Assembly: GCA_030695565.1 (NCBI GenBank)
Contig: JAUYRZ010000036.1
Location: 62,001-126,000, forward strand
DNA length: 64,000 nt
DNA from: Archangium sp.
Lineage (GTDB): Bacteria; Myxococcota; Myxococcia; Myxococcales; Myxococcaceae
Direction of reading: 5' to 3'
How positions within the stretch are numbered: the stretch's first letter is position 1; each line of letters starts with the position of its first letter. The translations under genes were made by a program, and so were the position numbers. Positions 10,061 through 17,550 of the stretch are shown piece by piece. The notes below the pieces were generated by a model, which was given only the letters and a program-made list of their open reading frames with translations, ran no database searches and was not told the DNA's origin.

Positions 10061-10334
10061 TGAGGCGATCGAGGGCCATGCGCTCTTCGATGTCGCCGAC
10101 GATCTGGGCGAACGACATCTGCTGGGTCTGCTCGCCTTTCACTTCAGGCGCGGGTTGGGGTGAGGGCTTGGCCTTCACCACCTTCTTCGCGGGAGACTTT
10201 GCCTTCACGGCCTTCTTCGCGGGGGCCTTCGCCTTCACGGCCTTCACGGCCTTCACGGCCTTCTTGGCGGTCTTCGACTTCGCGTTGATCTTCGACTTCG
10301 ACTTCGACTTCGCCTGCTTCTTCCGGGTGGCCAT
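10053..10334 (-). CDS. Lys/Ala-rich histone H1-like basic protein
   Basis: This 93-residue product begins MATRKKQAKSKSKSK and consists of Lys-Ala-Val-Lys and Pro-Ala-Lys-Lys repeats, followed by an acidic tail with a likely helix (SFAQIVGDIEERMALDRL). Such tails bind nucleic acid in bacterial histone H1-like proteins. The short DNA repeat TTCACGGCC underlies the coding (10215-10262). The first in-frame ATG, six codons earlier, is less likely because MATRKK starts the basic tail directly. It lies upstream of, and overlaps, the cytochrome gene. Confidence 0.6.
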   Translation of the reverse strand: MATRKKQAKSKSKSKINAKSKTAKKAVKAVKAVKAKAPAKKAVKAKSPAKKVVKAKPSPQPAPEVKGEQTQQMSFAQIVGDIEERMALDRLSE

Positions 10335-10501
10335 GCGCGGATGCTCCTCCACTTCGCGGCGAATCCATAGCGTCAGCTCGTCTGCCTTGAAGTGCGTGGT
10401 GTTCGAAGGTCATTGCCTTGTTGCGCGTTGCGAGCAGGCCTCTCGACTTCGAGCCAGGGTGCGTACGTGAGCAAGTGGGGGCCGGTGCTTCTTTTCAAGG
10501 T

Positions 10502-10542
10502 GTGACAACCCTGTGTCCACGCGTGAGCAACAGGGTGTTCAC
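10502..10542. repeat. 13-bp inverted repeat (hairpin)
   Basis: GTGACAACCCTGT at 10502-10514 faces ACAGGGTGTTCAC at 10530-10542, with 11 of 13 positions complementary and a 15-base loop. It lies in a gap of about 430 bases (10335-10767) between two minus-strand genes in which I see no credible gene, so it could be a terminator without a T-run or an operator. Confidence 0.6.
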
Positions 10543-10564
10543 GACTCGGAGAAGACGCCCCGCC

Positions 10565-10653
10565 TGTTGCGGAATTATCAATCGACGTCCGTTTCTCCGA
10601 CGTTCCGTACGGTGGGGCGCGACTTTTTTTCATCGATTGTATATTCCGCAACA
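10565..10653. repeat. 21-bp imperfect inverted repeats bracketing a 47-bp core
   Basis: TGTTGCGGAATTATCAATCGA at 10565-10585 is repeated in inverted form at 10633-10653, differing only at three adjacent central positions. The 89-bp unit is AT-richer than its surroundings and contains a run of T at 10624-10630. It could be a miniature element, a long operator or a structured 5' leader of the Lys-rich gene. Confidence 0.65.
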
Positions 10654-10767
10654 AGTGAGGTTCCCCGCCCGAGGATGAGAGGCCTGCCCGACGCGACCTC
10701 GATGGAGATCCCGAACCCCACGCGTTCCCTGAGGCAATCCAGCAGAGCGCCTGACACCTGCGTGAGC

Positions 10768-11559
10768 TCACCCGATGACGATGCCAGGCGGGTGGGAGGT
10801 CTTGACCTCGAAGGTGTTGAGCCGCGGGAATGCCTCGCCGAAACCACTGAGCTCACGAAGAGCGGAAGGCGCCCACAGCTCAGGTTGGCGCACGTCGAAA
10901 ACCAGTTTCTCCAGACACGGCAGGCCACCAGTCGAAATGAGCGCCTCGAGAATGGAGACCGGTTGAATCCACTCGCGGCATGAGAGCATCAGTTCGCGCA
11001 TCGGCATGCAGACGGCAAGGTGTCCCAGCGCGCGGCCCAACTCCCTCTCGGCGGCGCACTGAAGGGTATTCACCACGCCTCTTCTCCAGGTGATCTTCGC
11101 GTGCCGAATCGGCAACCAGCTCAGATCTGCCGAGTCGTCGCGGGTGCTGAATCGCTGACCGACACTCAGTCCGAGCTCGTGCAGTTGATCGGCGATCACC
11201 TGCAACGTGTCATCGCTCCAGGGACCCGGCGGCCGGCGAATCGCGCTCGGCCAACCCGCGCTGTCCCTCGGCGTCGAGAGCACCAGCAAGGTGACGTCAG
11301 CGGTCCAGGGGGCACCCGGCTTGATCAGCGGCTTCTTCTTCCATTCTCGATCGCGGCTGTCCTCGAAGAAGACCCCGGCAGGGCCGGGCGTGAGCACCAG
11401 GCGATGTGGGGCCGGCCAGTGAATGTCAGCGTCGCTGTCGCGAGGGCCGAACGTGATGGGCCGATCGAGCTCGAAGGGTGTGCACGGCGCGAGCGGGCGA
11501 CCATCGGCCCAATTGAGCGGCGGCGTGATCACCGCTTCGACCCACAGGCTGCGAATCAT
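10768..11559 (-). CDS. hypothetical protein with an FHA-like N-terminal segment and Leu-rich C-terminus
   Basis: This 263-residue protein is not recognised. Around residues 30-65 a run such as ITFGPRDSDADIHW recalls the start of FHA (phosphothreonine-binding) domains, though the full fold cannot be confirmed. The last 70 residues (SILEALISTGGLPCLEKLVF, then AFPRLNTFEVKTS) resemble the Leu-rich-like tail of TIGR02996 proteins found elsewhere in this window. Its ATG overlaps the stop of the methyltransferase gene by 4 bases (ATGA), so the two form an operon. Confidence 0.65.
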   Translation of the reverse strand: MIRSLWVEAVITPPLNWADGRPLAPCTPFELDRPITFGPRDSDADIHWPAPHRLVLTPGPAGVFFEDSRDREWKKKPLIKPGAPWTADVTLLVLSTPRDSAGWPSAIRRPPGPWSDDTLQVIADQLHELGLSVGQRFSTRDDSADLSWLPIRHAKITWRRGVVNTLQCAAERELGRALGHLAVCMPMRELMLSCREWIQPVSILEALISTGGLPCLEKLVFDVRQPELWAPSALRELSGFGEAFPRLNTFEVKTSHPPGIVIG

Positions 11560-12095
11560 GAGCGCACGATCCGGTAGCGATAGAGGGGCGTTCGATACAG
11601 GTCGGCCGTGATGACGGTCGACTCAGGCTGTTTGCCCCGCCACGCGAAGGTGTGGCTGATCACCGTCGAGCCGTTCGGCAGCTCGGCCTCGAACTTCGGG
11701 CCCAATCGAGTCATCGCACCCGTCCACAAGTACGCGATCACCAGCTGCGCTCCTTTCAGATCGGCCCGATGAAAGTCACCAAAACGAATACTCAGATTGT
11801 CCCGCCGCTGCACCCCGAGCCTCAGCCTGCAGAAGAGAAACGGGACAAGTGAACGCTCCCAGCCAATCACCCGGGCGCGGGGGCACTTCGTCGCGATCGC
11901 CCAGGCCAGGGTGCCCCAGCCTGCGCCGAGCTCGTGCACTTCACCTTCGAGCTCAGCGGGGATGAGCGCGAGCAGCTCGCGCTTCACCTTCGTGCTGGTA
12001 GGCATGGGCGAGATGCCGAGCGTCAGGGTGCTCCAGAAGATCGACGACAGCGCGAGGCACACGAAGGCCAGCGCGATGAGCTCAGCGACGAACAC
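11556..12095 (-). CDS. SAM-dependent methyltransferase with N-terminal membrane anchor
   Basis: This 179-residue protein starts with a hydrophobic helix (AELIALAFVCLALSSIFW), then a methyltransferase core with motif I VHELGAGWGTLAWAIA and an acidic residue at VIGWE for ribose binding. The target is unknown. GTG at 12095 was chosen because it starts just before the membrane helix and leaves 45 bases to the divergent acyl-carrier-like gene; the open frame continues upstream only as antisense of that gene. It is followed with a 4-base overlap by the FHA-like hypothetical gene. Confidence 0.75.
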   Translation of the reverse strand: MFVAELIALAFVCLALSSIFWSTLTLGISPMPTSTKVKRELLALIPAELEGEVHELGAGWGTLAWAIATKCPRARVIGWERSLVPFLFCRLRLGVQRRDNLSIRFGDFHRADLKGAQLVIAYLWTGAMTRLGPKFEAELPNGSTVISHTFAWRGKQPESTVITADLYRTPLYRYRIVRS

Positions 12096-12140
12096 GGCCG
12101 TACCTTGCGACAGGTCGGTCACGAAGCGAAGCTGCTCGCC

Positions 12141-12395
12141 ATGGGTCTGGACCTGGTCGAGTTCGCGATGGCGATCGAAGATGAGTTCGACATCGAGATT
12201 CCCGATGCCGACGCTGCTCAGCTCAGGACGCTGGGCGACGTGTACGCCTACGTGCGGTCCCATTTCGGCCGCAACACGAACGAACCCATCGACTGCTGGC
12301 ACCGCATCCTCGAGCTCGCGGCCGCCCAGTTCGGGGAACCGATTGAGTCGCTCACAGCACAGAGCGTGCTCACTGATTTGGCGCCGTACGGGTGA
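12141..12395 (+). CDS. degenerate acyl carrier protein-like protein
   Basis: This 84-residue product has the acyl carrier protein helix II pattern MGLDLVEFAMAIEDEFDIEI followed by PDADAAQLRTLGDVYAYV. In true carriers the helix begins with Asp-Ser-Leu and the Ser carries phosphopantetheine. Here the matching position is Gly (Met-Gly-Leu-Asp), so it cannot be charged in the usual way. The second half (residues about 50-84, with CWHRILELAAAQFGEP) is a conserved-looking extension. It is transcribed away from the methyltransferase gene. It is more likely a protein-binding module than a carrier. Confidence 0.75.
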   Translation: MGLDLVEFAMAIEDEFDIEIPDADAAQLRTLGDVYAYVRSHFGRNTNEPIDCWHRILELAAAQFGEPIESLTAQSVLTDLAPYG

Positions 12396-12554
12396 CCGCA
12401 CCAATGCCCGCTACCAGTGGCTGCGTCACCGCGCGGGCTGCTGAAGATGGGAACCCGGATTCACCAACCTCAAACTCGCGGGCACCCGGTCTTGGCCAGA
12501 CGCGCGAGCCGGGCCGCTCGTAGCTTCCAGTTCCTTCTTGAACCGGGAGCACAC

Positions 12555-12992
12555 ATGCGTGGTCTGGCCATCGTTCTGGGCGTGACGTCGGCAGCTCTCT
12601 TGACTGGTTGTCCCTCGCAGGAGTCGCTCTGCAAGTCGGGGGTCGATCAGGTCTGTGAGCGCGAATACGAGTGCCAGCCGCAGCAGGTGCAGGAGTCCTC
12701 CCAGTTTCAGGCGGCCTTCGGCACCAGCGTTCAGAACTGCAAAGACCTCCTCTACGCGAACCCGCTCAGGCCCGCCGGCGCACAGGGCATCGCGTGTGTC
12801 GACGTGAAGACCGACGCCCAGCTGTGCAGCAACCTGGGCATCTCCACCGCGACCACCTTCGATCTGACCAACGCCGTGAGCTGCAAAGACGAGCGCAAGA
12901 AGCTGGAGTGCTCCGCCTTTCTCGCTCAGGTCAACCCGAGCGGGCCCGGTGGCCAGCCGCCGCCCGCCATCTGCAACCAGCGCTGCAAGTGA
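12555..12992 (+). CDS. Cys-rich lipoprotein, hypothetical
   Basis: This 145-residue product has a clear lipoprotein signal (LAIVLGVTSAALLTGC, Cys at about residue 19) and at least eight further Cys residues in a small secreted domain (for example CKSGVDQVCEREYECQ), suggesting disulphides. A GGGAG ribosome site lies a few bases before the ATG at 12555; frames further upstream lack a signal peptide. It converges on another Cys-rich lipoprotein gene 6 bases away. Function unknown. Confidence 0.75.
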   Translation: MRGLAIVLGVTSAALLTGCPSQESLCKSGVDQVCEREYECQPQQVQESSQFQAAFGTSVQNCKDLLYANPLRPAGAQGIACVDVKTDAQLCSNLGISTATTFDLTNAVSCKDERKKLECSAFLAQVNPSGPGGQPPPAICNQRCK

Positions 12993-12998
12993 GTCGGC

Positions 12999-14225
12999 TC
13001 AAGGGGCCGTGCAGGCGAACGGCCGGCACCGCGAGCTGACAGAGTCGCAGCTGAGCCCCTGCTCGAGGCTGCATTCGGTGCCGGTGCAGCCCGCGTCGAG
13101 CCCACGCCGCACTTCGCAGCGCGCTGCGCCGTTGCAGAACAAGCCCACCGCGCAGTCACCCTGAAACGGGGCGGTGTTGCAGCCTGCGTCGGGTCCACCG
13201 GCGGGCTGGCAGCTGCCGGCCTTGCACAGGCGACCGGCCACGCAGTCGGCGTCTGAGGTGCACACGCCCCCTTCGGCGATCAACGAACTGCAGACGTCCG
13301 CTCGGCAGGCGAGCCCTTTCTGGCACGACAGGGTGGGGCCGCACGGCTGGCCCATGCGCGCCAACGCCACACACTGCGTTCCTCCATCGCGGCCCGGAGC
13401 GCAGCTGGTGTCGATCGCGCATTCGTTGAACGCGAAGACCACGCATGCCTGGCCGGCGGTCTTGAGCGGCTGACAGGTGCTGCCCCCGTCGCCCGCTGAT
13501 TGGCAGCTGGTGGCTCCTGCACACGGGAGGGGAAAGAACGAGCCGGGCAGCGCGGTGCAGCTCTGGCCTTCCGCCACCGGCGCCACGCACAACGAGCCCC
13601 CATCCGGGCTGAACGCGCCCGACAGGCCCGTCGCGCAGGCGAGCACGCTGGGGGCCACGTTGCCCGCGCCCACCCGCGGCTGGCAGCTGCCCGGGCAGAC
13701 GTTCAAGGTGGAGTCGCAGTAAAATCCCGGCTCACACTCGTTGAAGCCGTAGCAGCTGCCGCCCGGCGCGACCGTGCCTGTGTAGACCTCGTTGCAGCTG
13801 GGATCGGTGGGCAGGGCGTTGAGCGCGCAGGCCGAGGTGGTCTCGATCGCCGTCAGACACTGCCTGGCCTTCACGCCGTCGAAGCGGGTGCGCCCCGAGG
13901 CGATGTTGGCGCGCAGTGAGGCAGACAGGCAGTCCACCCGCCCGTTGCTGAGTGCGTTGCGTGAGGGCGCGGCGAGCTTCTGGCAATCAGCGCCGGGTGC
14001 GGCTGCGCCGCAGCGGATCTCCTTGGCGCAGTGGGCCGCCTGCTGCGCTGCGCAGAGGCCTTCGAGCGACACGCCGCCCGTGCCTCCACCCGTTGCAGTG
14101 CCTCCGCCCGAACCGCCCCCGCTGCCGCCTCCCGCGTTACCGCCGGTGCCTGCGTCGATCACCGGCGTTCCCGAACAACCCAGTACCAACACCGACACCA
14201 CAGCCACGAGGGCGCGCGTTTTCAT
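12999..14225 (-). CDS. Cys-rich lipoprotein with Gly-rich spacer
   Basis: This 408-residue product begins MKTRALVAVVSVLVLGCSG (lipobox VLGC), followed by a GGGSGGGSGGG spacer and a domain of about 330 residues with regularly spaced Cys pairs (GFYCDSTLNVCPGSCQP, then repeats of the GxxCxxxxxC type). This dickkopf-like or EGF-like arrangement is common in secreted myxobacterial lipoproteins of unknown role. ATG 14225 is chosen over one nine codons earlier because it starts directly at the signal peptide. Confidence 0.8.
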   Translation of the reverse strand: MKTRALVAVVSVLVLGCSGTPVIDAGTGGNAGGGSGGGSGGGTATGGGTGGVSLEGLCAAQQAAHCAKEIRCGAAAPGADCQKLAAPSRNALSNGRVDCLSASLRANIASGRTRFDGVKARQCLTAIETTSACALNALPTDPSCNEVYTGTVAPGGSCYGFNECEPGFYCDSTLNVCPGSCQPRVGAGNVAPSVLACATGLSGAFSPDGGSLCVAPVAEGQSCTALPGSFFPLPCAGATSCQSAGDGGSTCQPLKTAGQACVVFAFNECAIDTSCAPGRDGGTQCVALARMGQPCGPTLSCQKGLACRADVCSSLIAEGGVCTSDADCVAGRLCKAGSCQPAGGPDAGCNTAPFQGDCAVGLFCNGAARCEVRRGLDAGCTGTECSLEQGLSCDSVSSRCRPFACTAP

Positions 14226-14298
14226 GGGCGGCAGCGTACCCAAGGGCCGCAAACCGCCCGATTTCTTCAGAGCTCCCCGTCACGCGGCGGTGACGTGA

Positions 14299-14862
14299 TC
14301 ACCTCGCGATGCGTCGAACCCACTCGGCGCCCAGGCGCTCTCGCGACGGCTCCACCACGAAGGGCGCCAGCGCACCGCCGGGATCCATGTGAATGCGGTG
14401 CTCCACGCGTACCCGGCCGCCCCCCAACGCCTCGAAGACGAAGCTGCCTGCCAGACGTTTGAGGCGCAGCAGCCCCGGCCGCAACGGCGCGTCGTCGATC
14501 GAGACGAAGTCCACCCGGCAACCGCCCGAGACTGGGTGGGTTCGGGTGCGGCTCAGCACGTAGTCGCGGGGGCTGATCACCGGGGGCGCAATCTGTTCGT
14601 AGGTCGTTCGCGCGTCGGCGCTCTCCTTGAGCACCTGGCGCAGGTTGACGTGCGGTTCACCCGGTTCGATCTTCGCCGTGCCGAACGCCGCGCTGCACAT
14701 CGTCTCCAGGTCGCCCCGGGTCTCCAGGGTGAAGAGCAGCTCCACGAAGCCGGAGCCCGCCACCGGGCGCGACGCAATGCTGACGCCGTCACGTTCTCCA
14801 CACGGCTTGAAGCCGCCCGCCGCCGCCATCACCAGGAACCCGCTCAGTACGTGGATCTGCAT
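14299..14862 (-). CDS. secreted SRPBCC/START-like lipid-binding protein
   Basis: This 187-residue product has a short signal sequence (MQIHVLSGFLVMAAAGG) followed by a fold that looks like the START/SRPBCC helix-grip family: alternating strands such as YVLSRTRTHPVSGG, then FVFEALGGGRVRVEHRIHMDP and a long C-terminal helix. Members bind hydrophobic ligands. The gene is divergent from a TetR regulator 83 bases away, so that regulator probably controls it. The family call rests on overall pattern, since no catalytic motif is expected. Confidence 0.65.
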   Translation of the reverse strand: MQIHVLSGFLVMAAAGGFKPCGERDGVSIASRPVAGSGFVELLFTLETRGDLETMCSAAFGTAKIEPGEPHVNLRQVLKESADARTTYEQIAPPVISPRDYVLSRTRTHPVSGGCRVDFVSIDDAPLRPGLLRLKRLAGSFVFEALGGGRVRVEHRIHMDPGGALAPFVVEPSRERLGAEWVRRIAR

Positions 14863-14945
14863 GTGATCTCTCCCCCGGCCTCAACACGCATCATTGAGCT
14901 TTCACTCGCGTTTACCTACTCACCCTGGGCTCGCGTTCAGGCAAC

Positions 14946-15593
14946 ATGCGGGCCATGGCTTCGAGACGTCGTGCTTCCCCCCGCAAGAAGCCGCAGCAGC
15001 GCCGCAGCCGGGCCATGGTGGAGGTGCTGGTGGAGGCCACCACTCGCGTTCTGCTCAAGGATGGTTACGAAGCCTGCACCACCAACCGGGTCGCGGAGGT
15101 GGCGGGCGTGAGCATCGGCAGCGTGTACCAGTACTTCCCCGACAAGGAGTCGCTGGTGCTCGCGGTGATGGAGCGGCACCAGGAGCAGCTGCAGGCGGCG
15201 ATGGTGGTGCGGCTGTCGGAGCTGGCGAACGCCGATCTGGCCACCGCGGTGCACGAAATGCTCGGCGCCATGCTGGAGGCGCAACGGCTTCAGCCCCGGC
15301 TGCACCGCGTGTTGCTCGAGCAGGTGCCCCGCATCGGAGCGTTGCGCCGGTTGCACGAACTCAACGGCCAGTACGCGCCGCTGGTGGAGGCCTGGTTGGA
15401 AACGCACCGCGATCAGCTGGGCATCACCAACCCCTCGGTGGCGGCCTGGGTGCTCATCGGCGCGGTGGAGGGCGTGCTCGCGCGCGTGTTGATGGAGAAG
15501 CCGGGTTGGCTCGAGCTGGGCCTGCTCCAGGAGCACCTCACCCGGCTGGTGCTCAGCTACCTGCAGCCGAACGTGCGCCGTTCGAAGCGATGA
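14946..15593 (+). CDS. TetR-family transcriptional regulator
   Basis: This 215-residue product has the TetR DNA-binding domain at about residues 20-75: EATTRVLLKDGYEACTTNRV, then AEVAGVSIGSVYQYFPDKES. The rest is the helical ligand-binding domain. The gene is divergent from the START-like gene and overlaps the next gene by 4 bases, so it probably represses both its neighbour and itself in response to a hydrophobic ligand. A second in-frame ATG three codons later (14955) is an alternative start. Confidence 0.92.
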   Translation: MRAMASRRRASPRKKPQQRRSRAMVEVLVEATTRVLLKDGYEACTTNRVAEVAGVSIGSVYQYFPDKESLVLAVMERHQEQLQAAMVVRLSELANADLATAVHEMLGAMLEAQRLQPRLHRVLLEQVPRIGALRRLHELNGQYAPLVEAWLETHRDQLGITNPSVAAWVLIGAVEGVLARVLMEKPGWLELGLLQEHLTRLVLSYLQPNVRRSKR

Positions 15594-15880
15594 TGCGAAA
15601 CGAGCACGTCATCGAGTCGCTGAAGCTCGCCGTCAAAGGCGGCACCAACGCGGGGTGGTTCGCCGTGCGCGGCCTCGGTGGCGTGAAGCCCGGCATGGAT
15701 CCGAAGCTGGTGCGGGGGGCGATGGCGCGCGCGCGCGCGCTGGGTTGGTCACTGCTGCCGGCGTGTCGCAAGCTGCCCGACGAGTTCGTGCCGGCGCCCC
15801 GGCAGGTGTTGAAGCGCGGGTCGCTCGATCAGATCTTCCTCGAGACCTGGCTGCGGGGCGACGCGCCGATGGAACGCTGA
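15590..15880 (+). CDS. hypothetical 96-residue protein in the TetR operon
   Basis: The start codon overlaps the TetR stop (ATGATGC, with TGA at 15591-15593). The product begins MMRNEHVIESLKLAVKGG and contains a conserved-looking segment around WFAVRGLGGVKPGMDP and a C-terminal LDQIFLETWLRG. No signal peptide or membrane segment is visible. I do not recognise the family. Overlap with the regulator suggests it acts in the same pathway. Confidence 0.65.
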   Translation: MMRNEHVIESLKLAVKGGTNAGWFAVRGLGGVKPGMDPKLVRGAMARARALGWSLLPACRKLPDEFVPAPRQVLKRGSLDQIFLETWLRGDAPMER

Positions 15881-16097
15881 TCGGCATTCGCAAGCCGGGC
15901 AACCCTGACCCAGATTGGGGCGTGCGCGTCGTGTCGGGCTGCGCGCGCGTGGTCCGCTTCTCGTTCGCCCTCAAGGTCAGCGCGTTCCCGCCTGTATCGA
16001 TCCCCTCGGAATTGCGGGCCTGCCTCAATCTCGTCGTGCACCCACAGAGTCGGAGTGAAAAATTGGATGTCGGTGGCCTCTGGTACACCTCGCGGGC

Positions 16098-17549
16098 ATG
16101 GGGTTCGCGCTCACAATCCTGGGTTTGATCGTCGGCGGTGCGCTGGGTTTTCTGTTCGCTCGCCGGGCCGGTGACCCAGCGCTGGCCCAGTCACGCGATG
16201 CGTTCGCCCGCGCTGATGCGGTCGGTCGCATGGTGGCCAGCCAGGCGGCCGAGCTGAGGAATACCGCCGCTGCCGCCGAGGCCCGGCTGGCCCAGGCCCA
16301 GGCGCAGCTGGCCCGCGCCGAAGCGGAGAACCGGATGCAGGCGGAGCGGCTGGCGGCCCTGGAGCCCGTGCATGAACGGGCGCAGGTGCTGGCCGAAGCG
16401 CTCGCCCGCACCGAGTCGTTGCTCGACGCTGAACGCGCCCGCACCGAAGAACGCGCGGTGGAGTTCGAACGCAGCCGGCAGGCCATGCGCCTGGAGTTCG
16501 AGGCCCTGGGCCAGAAGCTGCTGGAAGAGAAGGGCAGGTCGATGCTCGAGCAGAACCACAAGAGCCTCGAGGGCCTGCTCACCCCGGTGCGTGAACGGCT
16601 CAAGGAGTTCGAAGAGAAGTTCCAGCTCAACGCCGATCAAGACAACCGTGATCGGGCCTCGTTGCTGGAGCGGCTGCGGTTGCTGCAGGAGACCCAGAGC
16701 AAGCTGCACGAAGACGCCTCGGCCTTGTCCCGCGCGCTCACCGGGGAGTCTCGCGCGCAGGGCGACTGGGGCGAGCTGGTGTTGGAGAGCCTGCTGGCCA
16801 CCGCGGGGCTCACCGAAGGCCGCGAATACGAGCTGCAGGTCGATCACCGCAACGCAGATGGCGGTCACCGGCGGCCCGATGCGCTGGTGTACCTGCCGCC
16901 CGATCGCGCGATCGTGATCGACGCCAAGTGTTCTCTGCAGGCCTTCGTCGCTTCCACCCGCGCGGTCTCCGAGGAGGAGCGGGAGGCCGATCTCGAGGCC
17001 CACGTCGCGTCGTTGCGCACCCACGTGAAGCTGCTCGCCGCGAAGGACTACCAGTCGGTGATCAAGGAGCGCTCCCTCGACTTCGTCTTTCTCTTCGTGC
17101 CCAGCGAGGCCGCGTTTCATGCCGCGCTCTCCCGCTACCCCGCGTTGTCAGAAGAGGCGCTGCGGCAGCGGGTGGTCGTGTGCAGCCCCACCACGGTGCT
17201 GGCCACCCTGCAGATGGTGCATCACGTGTGGCGCAGCGAACGGCAGAGCGTCAACGCCCAGCGCATCGCGGAAGAGGCGGGGAAGATGATCGACAAACTC
17301 TCGGCTGCGCTCGACTCGTTCACCGAGGTGGGGGAGCGCCTCAACCAGGCGCAGAACGCCTTCGAGTCGGCCCGCGGGCGGCTGTCGACGGGCAAGGGCA
17401 ACGTGCTGCACATCGCCACCCGGGTGCTCGAGCTGGGCGCCCGGGCCAACAAACCCGAGAAGCTGCAGGCCGCCCAGAAAGCGATGGACGCCGAGCCCGA
17501 AGCCGAGTCTTCCGCGCAGGCGCAGCTGCAGCTCGAGGCAGGCGTTTAG
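16098..17549 (+). CDS. rmuC: DNA recombination protein RmuC
   Basis: This 483-residue protein has an N-terminal membrane segment ([19 protein letters not shown]), a long coiled coil (about residues 30-190) and the RmuC nuclease-like core. The core shows [12 protein letters not shown] and then [19 protein letters not shown], the PD-(D/E)xK pattern of the family. RmuC limits inversion at short inverted repeats and is linked to DNA repair. mutS starts one base after its stop, so the two repair genes are co-transcribed. Confidence 0.93.
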   Translation: MGFALTILGLIVGGALGFLFARRAGDPALAQSRDAFARADAVGRMVASQAAELRNTAAAAEARLAQAQAQLARAEAENRMQAERLAALEPVHERAQVLAEALARTESLLDAERARTEERAVEFERSRQAMRLEFEALGQKLLEEKGRSMLEQNHKSLEGLLTPVRERLKEFEEKFQLNADQDNRDRASLLERLRLLQETQSKLHEDASALSRALTGESRAQGDWGELVLESLLATAGLTEGREYELQVDHRNADGGHRRPDALVYLPPDRAIVIDAKCSLQAFVASTRAVSEEEREADLEAHVASLRTHVKLLAAKDYQSVIKERSLDFVFLFVPSEAAFHAALSRYPALSEEALRQRVVVCSPTTVLATLQMVHHVWRSERQSVNAQRIAEEAGKMIDKLSAALDSFTEVGERLNQAQNAFESARGRLSTGKGNVLHIATRVLELGARANKPEKLQAAQKAMDAEPEAESSAQAQLQLEAGV

Positions 17550-17550
17550 C

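Noticed and set aside
8702..10063. Plus-strand open frame opposite the di-haem cytochrome
   Set aside because: It is an antisense of a gene with two CxxCH motifs and a lipoprotein signal; its own product has no motif.
10373..10771. 132-codon minus-strand open frame in the gap before the Lys-rich gene
   Set aside because: Ser/Arg-rich low-quality product crossing two inverted repeats; no ribosome site and no motif.
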